Part shown: piece by piece, positions 41,201 through 46,366 of the stretch
Numbering within the stretch: the stretch's first letter is position 1
How the letters are laid out: every line of letters starts with the position of its first letter
DNA from: Opitutia bacterium
GTDB lineage: Bacteria > Verrucomicrobiota > Verrucomicrobiia > Opitutales > T3Sed10-336
NCBI GenBank assembly: GCA_003566885.1
Contig: PXBO01000015.1
Span: 1-46,366 of the forward strand
Reading direction: 5' to 3'
Length of the DNA stretch: 46,366 nt
Translations under genes and position numbers: made by a program
The notes under the pieces: model-generated
Seen by the model: the letters and a program-made list of their open reading frames with translations, nothing else
Database searches by the model: none
What the model was told of the DNA's origin: nothing

Positions 41201-43636
41201 ATGTTTTGGCGCGATGGGAACCCCTGGTCGCTTCGCGCCGGTTTGCAATACGGAAACGACAACCACGAAAACGAGCTGTTCGACCATAACCATCCCGACG
41301 TCCTCAGCGCCGCGACCCTCAATTGGACCACCGATGTGATGGTAGCCGAAGGCAATCGGTTCTTTCACGCGGCATTTCTGGGGAACGCCACCGCCAATGA
41401 AAATGGGGAAATCGATGTTTTCATCCATGATCGCCCGACGGAGTTCCAGTCCATGCGCACCTGGTACGATGGCGTTGCGACGGGCTCTACAGCCTTATTA
41501 AAAAGCGGCCCCTACCTCGCCTTCGAAGTGGACCATGATACGACGGTTTACGTCATCAACCACCCTTCATACGAACCGGCCTGGCTCGCCTCGGAATTCA
41601 CCCCCACCGAAATGACGGTCGAAACCACCGCCGGAACCTTCGAGGTCTGGGGCAAAGCCGTTTCCGCGAATGAACTGATCGAGATTCCAGGACATGGAGG
41701 TGAGGTCCATGACCTGAACTACTGGGTCGTTCTGGGTGAAGGCCCGGACAGCGACTGGACCGCCGATTCCGTGGTGTCGTTGAACCTGACCGAAAACGTG
41801 ACGGTGACGGCCGTGTTCGAACCGATCCCCCTGGCCGAGCTTCCCATTGCCTTGCACGTGTGGGATTTCGAGGACGCGGCGGCGCTCCTGGAGCCGTCGT
41901 TCACCCTGGGAGGGGGAATGCTGAGTGTGCTGCCCGGTCCAACGACCGAAGCGATCTCGAATACGGGGGCCGATTTTGAAACGCAGCATCTGCGAGTCAA
42001 CAATCCACTCGACTCCGAACTCACCTTTTCCCTGCCCACCACGGGGTACGAGGAGATCGCGCTCGAGTTTCTGACCCGCCGGTCAGGACAGGGCGCCGGG
42101 ATACAAACCCTTTCCTATACCGTCGACGGCCAAACGTGGATCGAGTTCGACACCTACACCGTTTTCGATTCCGCGCCCCAGTTCCGCCGATTCGACTTCA
42201 CCGAGACCTCGGGCGTTTCCGACAACCCGGCCTTCGCGGCGCGCATCACCTTCGAGCGGGGAGAGGGAGGCGAGGCCGGAAACAATCGCTTCGATGATGT
42301 CGTACTCACCGGGAAGGGGCTGCCGGGCACGCTGCTGCCTCCTGTGGTCAACGCGGAGGCGATCCCTGAAAGGGTCATTCTGGCCGCCGCCGGTGACCCG
42401 GAGGTTCACAACCTGGAGGATTGGTTTACCCATCCCAATGAAGCGGCTCTAACGTTCCAGGCGTCCTCGACCGACGAGAGCGTGGTCGGGCCCTCCCTGG
42501 ATGGAGCTTTGCTGACCCTGTCCGGCGCCCGCGCCGGAGGCGTTACCGTGACCGTGCAGGCCGACGACGGGGTGAATCCCGCGGTAACGGCAACGTTTTA
42601 CATCCTGGTCTACCCGGAACCCTTTTCCCTGGCCGGGGGCAATTTCGCCTTCACCTCCTGGTCCTCGGACGAATCGGCGGGAAGCTTTCCCGCGCACATG
42701 CTTTTCCTGCAGAGCGACACCGACGATCCCGGTCTGGAGACCGACCTGCTTTTCGCTTATCACATCCCGGAGGATGACGCGGCGTCCCCGGAAAACGTGG
42801 CTTTTCCTTACGCCGCGAGCAGCCGTTCGCGAATCAACGGGCTCGGAGAATCCGGTATCAGTTTCATCAATACCGGACGCGGCCGTGATGTCGGCTCGGC
42901 ATTATTGGCTCTGGACACCACCGGGGTCAGCGAAATCGACCTGTCCTGGGTGGCCGGCACCGTTACGCCTAATAGCCGGGTCTATGCGTCGCGCCTGCAG
43001 TACCGGATTGGTTCCACTGCCGAGTGGGCCGATTTGCCGGGAATGGGTCCGATCGAGTACGTGCGCGACGAGGTCGCTGGTCACGAGGTCGTCTTCGGAC
43101 CCGTCCGTCTGCCAGAGGAACTGGAGGACCAACCGGAACTCCAACTCCAATGGCGTTACTACCATCAATCCGTAACCAGCGGCCCCCGGGCCGAGATTCG
43201 TCTGGACGACGTTCGCGTTGTCAGCGGAGCGTATCCGGCCGAGTCCTTCGCCCAATGGCTGAGCCGCAAATATCCCGACTTGTCGCCGGAAGAGGCGGAT
43301 CCGCACCAGGACCCGCACGGCGAGGGCCTTCCGCTCCTCCTGCGCTACGCACTTGACCGCGACGACAATCCGACGGGAGACGTTCAGGTCCCGATTTTCG
43401 AGACCGATGGCGAAACTCCCGCGCTGCGGTTCCGGCGCGATCCAGCCAAGTCCGATATCGCGTACGTGGTCGAAGCCTCGACGGATCTCGAGGATTGGAA
43501 CTCCGTTCTCTACGATTCACGCATTCACCTGGACCAAAACACCGACGGGGAATGGATGAGGATCGCCGATTCCGTCCCCTTCTCCGAAGCCGATGCACGG
43601 CGTTTCCTGCGGTTGCGAATCGTGAAGATCGATTGA
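38267..43636 (+). CDS. Giant secreted lamin-tail/CotH-kinase-like multidomain protein
   Basis: A 1789-residue secreted protein, start ATG 38267 (TTG at 38261 is possible). Signal peptide 'RVLTTCLLLLFWISPATATV' (about 12-31). A lamin-tail domain (about 32-170) opens with LNEVMASNSGTIADEDGDYE and DWIELHN. A chitobiase C-terminal-type (Fn3-associated) domain (about 185-315) contains IIIYTLDGSTPD. A CotH-like kinase domain (about 325-720) includes 'GFRIHGNASRGMRSKSLRLY' and NGEYWGLTAVRDRFDQHH; the usual Asp-rich active-site region reads VHTQDFEYAL. Residues about 905-1072 form a domain also found in the PEP-CTERM protein at 44880-45599. Beta-sandwich and cadherin/BIG-like segments follow, then a C-terminal module with 'DPHGEGLPLLLRYAL'. 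No PEP-CTERM helix. CotH proteins phosphorylate coat proteins in Bacillus; the activity here is unknown. Flanked by non-coding gaps, apparently monocistronic. Confidence 0.9.
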   Translation: MNTLADRAVSARVLTTCLLLLFWISPATATVSLNEVMASNSGTIADEDGDYEDWIELHNHGASEVNLSGWGLSNDPQRPFRWTLPSQTTLGAGEYLLIWASGKDRPGTGGEGDGTFHTDFRISLTGEHVLLTDSQGVLVDYFPPTLVPNDVSIGRAPGEGDTWFFFDEPTPGGPNNTTTYASVLEPVAFSHQGGFHEADFELTLSHPDPDAIIIYTLDGSTPDIDNLGGTTYQYKNNWPHRPGDAFGEFLENSFQSHTYNGPIPIVDRRDEPDKLAQISSTWHPDPYYLPTSPVYKGTVVQARAYKPGNLPSYSRGNTYFVDPDGNPFDHPIMSLHIQEDLLFGYETGLYTAGADFDTWRENNPNANAGGTEHWQAPYNWQRRGDQWEYPGRLEFFEPDAEEAGINQGMGFRIHGNASRGMRSKSLRLYARSRYDSVNEFQHRIFPWDVPFATNPENDVFKRILVRGPGSGGPFMTDWAVHEMMGELYEGVMRVRNVVQFINGEYWGLTAVRDRFDQHHLANHFHIDPDNAVITWSRGWGDGGTSIDVGESSDIDLYNATRSFIRNQNMADDNLYRQAEDMLSIRSYIDHLIPNIYFGNTHFETAFWRAREPSDDQFADGRWRVHTQDFEYALSTSNYLSTAFNNLDMFRNLLENDRFKNRFINRFADLINTSFTPERIESMVLEEYSKLGPDLDDHYHRWSIDYFLHAYPWEPHDSRHMRDLNDLIGYAYDQPARQRQHIRNRFGISADSEITLNVSDPALGHVRINTVEIHDRTPGVGDVPYPWTGVYFNGIPIELEAIPNDGYRLAGWQVDGPVDFNHVNIRNDIGSGRFEIGLAEEGVRPFTDEEITVTSLPQELAGKIALRTANSETTWLYEGEATPTTEIEWSYTDAIPDRGPSGNPLSGANTTLADGSGEFQPPAGSPSGSDEWVVRSVFGNGGSVLQAFGPSGSGGPANARELKTTIRDLEPGTVYPVAAMFWRDGNPWSLRAGLQYGNDNHENELFDHNHPDVLSAATLNWTTDVMVAEGNRFFHAAFLGNATANENGEIDVFIHDRPTEFQSMRTWYDGVATGSTALLKSGPYLAFEVDHDTTVYVINHPSYEPAWLASEFTPTEMTVETTAGTFEVWGKAVSANELIEIPGHGGEVHDLNYWVVLGEGPDSDWTADSVVSLNLTENVTVTAVFEPIPLAELPIALHVWDFEDAAALLEPSFTLGGGMLSVLPGPTTEAISNTGADFETQHLRVNNPLDSELTFSLPTTGYEEIALEFLTRRSGQGAGIQTLSYTVDGQTWIEFDTYTVFDSAPQFRRFDFTETSGVSDNPAFAARITFERGEGGEAGNNRFDDVVLTGKGLPGTLLPPVVNAEAIPERVILAAAGDPEVHNLEDWFTHPNEAALTFQASSTDESVVGPSLDGALLTLSGARAGGVTVTVQADDGVNPAVTATFYILVYPEPFSLAGGNFAFTSWSSDESAGSFPAHMLFLQSDTDDPGLETDLLFAYHIPEDDAASPENVAFPYAASSRSRINGLGESGISFINTGRGRDVGSALLALDTTGVSEIDLSWVAGTVTPNSRVYASRLQYRIGSTAEWADLPGMGPIEYVRDEVAGHEVVFGPVRLPEELEDQPELQLQWRYYHQSVTSGPRAEIRLDDVRVVSGAYPAESFAQWLSRKYPDLSPEEADPHQDPHGEGLPLLLRYALDRDDNPTGDVQVPIFETDGETPALRFRRDPAKSDIAYVVEASTDLEDWNSVLYDSRIHLDQNTDGEWMRIADSVPFSEADARRFLRLRIVKID

Positions 43637-43663
43637 TAGACCGGAAAACGGAAAGCGCCGCTT

Positions 43664-43745
43664 CGCCCGTCGCGAGCGCTTTCCGTGCCGGGCCTTGATT
43701 ATCGGGAAAGCGCTCGCAAGCGAGCACGCCACAAATGGATCAATG
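43664..43745. repeat. REP-like dispersed intergenic repeat, copy B
   Basis: Contains GTCGCGAGCGCTTTCC, then its partial inverse GGAAAGCGCTCGCAAGCGAG, then CACGCCACAAATGGATCAA and TGTCC. The blocks occur in the same order as in copy A (2529-2643), with about 20 extra bases in the middle. The two GCGCTTTCC/GGAAAGCGC arms allow a hairpin. It lies between the CotH gene and the RarD-like gene. Confidence 0.6.
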
Positions 43746-43802
43746 TCCATTTTCCACTGACGGTCTCGATAATCCCGCCGAAGAACCTCGCGCCACCGGG
43801 TA

Positions 43803-44744
43803 ATGTCTGATTGGAACCTTACCGTGTCCGGCGTCAATGTTGACCAAAAAAGAATCGGAATCCTCTCCGCCACCCTGGCCTATGTGCTGTGGGGCTTTCT
43901 GCCGTTGTACTGGCAATTGCTGGAAGGCATTCCCGCGTGGGAAGTATTGGCCCATCGGATCCTTTGGTCGGCGGTGCTGCTGGGAGTACTGATCGGTTTT
44001 TTGAACGGTTACCGGCACTTTTTCCTGGAATTTCTCTCTCTGGCCCGAGACCGCCGCAAGGCGATAGGAGTATTCGCGGCCGGCGTTGCGGTGTCGGTCA
44101 ATTGGGGAGTCTACATTTGGGCGGTCACCAACGCACACATTGTCGAGGCGAGCCTGGGATATTATATCAATCCCCTGCTGAGCATTCTGCTCGGCATGAT
44201 CTTCCTGCAGGAACGTTTTTCGCGCCTTCAGTGGCTGGCTATTGCCTTCGCTTTTTCCGGCGTTGCCTATATGACCCTCAATTTCGGATCGATTCCCTGG
44301 ATCGCCCTCAGCCTCGCCTTCTCATTCGGCGCCTATGGGCTGTTCAAAAAGGTCAGCCACCTCGGGCCGGTGGTGGGTCTGACCCTGGAAACGCTCCTGG
44401 TGCTTCCCATCGCGGGTATCTACCTGTTCTGGCTGCACCAATCCGGCGCGGGTTCCTTTTCCGCGGGCCGGCCGGGACTCCTTCTGATCGGGGGAGGACT
44501 CGCCACCATCATCCCCCTCCTCCTTTTCGCTTTGGCCACCAAACGAATCCCCCTTTCCATGATCGGCTTCCTGCAGTACTGCGCCCCGACGATCAAACTC
44601 CTGATCGGGGTTTTCTGGTTCAAGGAAGCGTTCACTCCCACCCACGCCATTACCTTCGCCCTCATCTGGATCGGTTTGATCCTCTACACCGCCACCCAGA
44701 TCCGGGAAGCAAAACGACCCACCCCACTGCCCAATCCGACTTAG
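43803..44744 (+). CDS. rarD: RarD-type EamA/DMT-superfamily permease
   Basis: A ten-helix inner-membrane transporter of the drug/metabolite superfamily, RarD subfamily; substrates are not firmly known (chloramphenicol sensitivity or amino-acid efflux have been suggested for relatives). It is 313 residues, the family norm. Visible hallmarks are the first helix 'RIGILSATLAYVLWGFLPLY' then WQLLEGIPAWEVLAHRILWS, 'VSVNWGVYIWAVTNAHIVEA' and SLGYYINPLLSILLGMIFLQE. The second half has 'ALSLAFSFGAYGLFKKVSHL' and 'TKRIPLSMIGFLQYCAPTIK'. An in-frame internal start would remove the first helix, so 43803 was kept. Monocistronic, convergent with the second PEP-CTERM gene. Confidence 0.93.
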   Translation: MSDWNLTVSGVNVDQKRIGILSATLAYVLWGFLPLYWQLLEGIPAWEVLAHRILWSAVLLGVLIGFLNGYRHFFLEFLSLARDRRKAIGVFAAGVAVSVNWGVYIWAVTNAHIVEASLGYYINPLLSILLGMIFLQERFSRLQWLAIAFAFSGVAYMTLNFGSIPWIALSLAFSFGAYGLFKKVSHLGPVVGLTLETLLVLPIAGIYLFWLHQSGAGSFSAGRPGLLLIGGGLATIIPLLLFALATKRIPLSMIGFLQYCAPTIKLLIGVFWFKEAFTPTHAITFALIWIGLILYTATQIREAKRPTPLPNPT

Positions 44745-44817
44745 GTGGAATGGCATCCCGAACGGACTCGAATTCGCCGGATGAACGCGGCTTGGATCGA
44801 GTCAATTCCGCAAAGAC

Positions 44818-44854
44818 AAAAAAAGGAGCCGCCGCCTCAAAAGGCGACGGCTCC
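44818..44854 (-). terminator. Intrinsic terminator of the second PEP-CTERM gene
   Basis: In minus orientation a 13-bp stem (GGAGCCGTCGCCT with AGGCGGCGGCTCC, one mismatch) and a 4-nt loop are followed by a run of seven T. It lies 25 bp after the stop of the PEP-CTERM gene, a textbook rho-independent terminator. Confidence 0.92.
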
Positions 44855-44879
44855 CGGAAGATTCTCAGACTCTCAGGAC

Positions 44880-45599
44880 CTACCGCCGGAACCGGCTACG
44901 AAGCAGGATGACCGCAAACACCCCGAGCCCGGCCAGCAGCGCGTAGGTGCTCGGCTCAGGCACCACGGAGTAACCGACGCCGTCGTACCAAGTGCGCTGA
45001 TTGTTCGAATCGGCCGGTCCATCATTGATAAAGACGCTGAATTCAGTGCCGGTGAAGGTTCCCACATGAGCTTGGAACAGCCGGCGATTTCCTTCGGCAA
45101 CCATAACGTCGCCGGTAAACGGATTTTCCGTCAGAGAGGAACTGAAGATCGTCGCATCCCCTCCCTCATAAAACTGCACCACTCCTTCGGTCGTCGGGGT
45201 GAACAACGGCCAATCGCCGTCACCCTCTTCCAATGCCGCCCGGATACGCCACCCATTGTTGGGAACGTCGGACCAGAAATACACGAACACATCATAGGTG
45301 TCAGGGCTTAGGCCATTGACGTTGGTCCGCAACGGGTGCGAGTTTTCCCCGACCTCGGGATTGATTTCATTGCCCCCGTTCTCGTAAATCGAGGCATTAT
45401 TGCCAAAAGGACGGTTATTCCATCCCCCGGCGACCGCAGTGTTAGAACCCGGAGTCCACACACTGCCATCCAGCAAGGTGGTATTTCCTGCTTCACCGTG
45501 AGTCGCATCCACGTAGGTGATGGGGAGAAACGTCTGGGCCGAGGCGACATAGGCGAACATTGTCGTCGCCGCCAATCCCGTTAATATAAGTCTTTTCAT
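44880..45599 (-). CDS. Small PEP-CTERM protein sharing a domain with the CotH protein
   Basis: A 239-residue secreted protein. It has a signal peptide (MKRLILTGLAATTMFAYVAS, ending AQT near residue 22), then a single domain (about 30-210) and a PEP-CTERM sorting signal at the end (VVPEPSTYALLAGLGVFAVI, then Arg-rich RSRFRR). The domain contains GNTTLLDGS (39-46), 'DTYDVFVYFWSDVPNNGW' (100-117) and DVMVAEGNRRLFQAHVG (164-180). It ends in RTWYDGVGY. Matching segments occur in the giant protein at 38267-43636 (NTTLADGSG, WRDGNPWSLRAGL, DVMVAEGNRFFHAAFLG, RTWYDGVATGS). The fold looks like an all-beta sandwich; I do not recognise a named family. No Shine-Dalgarno is evident before the ATG at 45599. 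It ends in a strong terminator and stands alone. Confidence 0.85.
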   Translation of the reverse strand: MKRLILTGLAATTMFAYVASAQTFLPITYVDATHGEAGNTTLLDGSVWTPGSNTAVAGGWNNRPFGNNASIYENGGNEINPEVGENSHPLRTNVNGLSPDTYDVFVYFWSDVPNNGWRIRAALEEGDGDWPLFTPTTEGVVQFYEGGDATIFSSSLTENPFTGDVMVAEGNRRLFQAHVGTFTGTEFSVFINDGPADSNNQRTWYDGVGYSVVPEPSTYALLAGLGVFAVILLRSRFRR

Positions 45600-45994
45600 C
45601 TTGGTGTGATCGTTTGTTTATTTTACTTGGGTTGTTCTTCGATCCAGTGATCTCGGATACAAAAACAGGTTCTCAGAATTGGCCGCCCCCGGTTCAGGAT
45701 TACGGCGGTGTTGGGATTCCGTTGGGAAAATCAGTGCGGTGGTTCTGTTACGATTCGCAGGAGAAGTGACTCAAATCATGGTTTCGCAACTCAATAAGTC
45801 CATTTCCAAGCTCGGCACATCGTTGTATTATGATTGGTTTCGGCAAGGCCTACTTTGGTAGATTTTGAGCTCTTCCCGTGGAGGTCAGCCGTCACTTGAG
45901 GGCGCCAGTGCAAGGTTGCCGGCCCGGCGTCGCCTTAGGGCGACACCGGACCGAGCACCAAACACTTCGGTATTGTGAGCGACGGAGGCCTAAA
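45600..45994. other. 395-bp non-coding stretch
   Basis: No supported gene; short ORFs here have no protein-like pattern. It holds the promoter side of the PEP-CTERM gene and a hairpin at 45924-45949 (CCGGCGTCGCC-TTAG-GGCGACACCGG, one mismatch) downstream of the edge gene's stop. That hairpin lacks a T-run, so it may be a weak transcript end or an unrelated repeat. Confidence 0.45.
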
Positions 45995-46366
45995 TCACTC
46001 CGCCATTCTGACCGTTAACCGGAGAAATCCCGTGGTCGCTTCTTCCGAAACCTGCCCCCGGACTCGAACCTCCTGCGTGTTCGCCGAATCACCCGGGCCG
46101 CGGAAAATTTCCACCACGTGCGGGGATCCCTCGTTCCAGGCGCCTTCGCCGAGATTTTCCGACACCTGGGGAACGTAATCGATATCGTCGATATCGATCC
46201 TCTCCTGGTAAATCAGGATCAGGATGTCGTCGCCGTCGGGAACAATCCGCGACAGATCGGCGGAAGCCGCGGTAATCCAAGGATCCAGTCCCAGGGCATA
46301 CTTCAGCAGGTTCGGCACTCCATCCCCCGCCGGATCCGCGTTCGGTCCACTGATCTCGGGTTGATC
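45995..46366 (-). CDS. 3' end of a secreted-protein gene (partial, runs off the window)
   Basis: An open frame enters from the right edge and stops at 45995; 123 residues are visible. It begins in ...GPNADPAGDGVPNLLKYALG and continues through an all-beta segment ('ILILIYQERIDIDDIDYVPQ') to 'GFLRLTVRMAE'. The 'ADP.GDG.PNLLKYALGLDP' phrase is a recurrent C-terminal module of verrucomicrobial exoproteins. It corresponds to the end of the giant CotH protein (DPHGEGLPLLLRYAL ... YVVEASTDLEDW ... RFLRLRI). A GTG at 46318 is inside this motif and is not the true start. The N-terminal domains are outside the window, so the protein's activity is unknown. It ends without a PEP-CTERM helix. Confidence 0.75.
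   Translation of the reverse strand, partial: DQPEISGPNADPAGDGVPNLLKYALGLDPWITAASADLSRIVPDGDDILILIYQERIDIDDIDYVPQVSENLGEGAWNEGSPHVVEIFRGPGDSANTQEVRVRGQVSEEATTGFLRLTVRMAE

Noticed and set aside
39872-41428. 518-residue minus-strand ORF
   Set aside because: Antisense to the CotH protein gene, whose domains are continuous through this region.
45679-45861. 60-residue plus-strand ORF
   Set aside because: No protein-like pattern, no ribosome-binding site, and it spans the promoter side of the divergent PEP-CTERM gene.
1-46366. tRNA or rRNA genes, CRISPR arrays, transposase or phage genes
   Set aside because: Looked for and not seen; the repeat arrays present have 9-bp units without spacers, so they are not CRISPR.

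Overview
The window looks like a chromosomal segment of a GC-rich, Gram-negative heterotroph of the Verrucomicrobiota, most likely an Opitutales-type, possibly marine or salt-adapted bacterium. The evidence is two PEP-CTERM secreted proteins ending in the PEPSTYA form, a very large secreted lamin-tail/CotH protein, a C-terminal 'LLKYALGLDP'-type module typical of verrucomicrobial exoproteins, a Dxs with a GDA instead of GDG motif, and a betaine-type N-methyltransferase. The taxon is inferred; there is no rRNA or tRNA gene here to confirm it.

Layout. 1-1500: a visibly AT-richer patch with a mazEF toxin-antitoxin pair flanked by an 8-bp direct repeat, and a small lipoprotein. 1617-2387: a DNRLRE-like PEP-CTERM protein on the minus strand. 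2698-8877: gltB-gltD (glutamate synthase). 9113-10351: a stand-alone FabF-like ketosynthase with an altered active site. 10437-14178: two multidomain histidine kinases in overlapping genes, then a phasin-like coiled-coil protein. 14439-19277: minus-strand run hflK-hflC-dgt-hypothetical-rluD-like. 19434-25840: plus-strand run ubiB-pckG-ABC permease-lptF-like. 25885-28433: a PAS/SpoIIE phosphatase and an unknown protein. 28515-30056: M32 carboxypeptidase. 30066-35826: minus-strand genes for an acyltransferase, a dimethylglycine methyltransferase-like enzyme, HemW, an EEP-family hydrolase, an M48 protease and a membrane protein. 35913-38151: xseB-dxs. 38267-43636: the 1789-residue CotH protein. 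43803-44744: RarD-type permease. 44880-45599: second PEP-CTERM protein. The right edge holds the 3' end of another secreted protein.

Most genes are housekeeping: nitrogen assimilation, gluconeogenesis, envelope biogenesis, membrane proteolysis, isoprenoid and nucleotide metabolism. The accessory interest lies in (i) the exoproteins, where the giant CotH protein and the small PEP-CTERM protein 1.2 kb downstream share an apparently unnamed domain, and the giant protein and the edge fragment share a C-terminal module; (ii) the two-kinase cluster without an evident output regulator; (iii) at least four kinds of intergenic repeat: 9-bp GATC-headed arrays, an AT-rich palindrome sharing an identical 24-mer at two sites, a REP-like element at two sites, and a 170-bp MITE-like element with imperfect 40-bp terminal inverted repeats; and (iv) a ketosynthase whose first catalytic histidine is asparagine. 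I see no CRISPR array, prophage, transposase or classical defence island.
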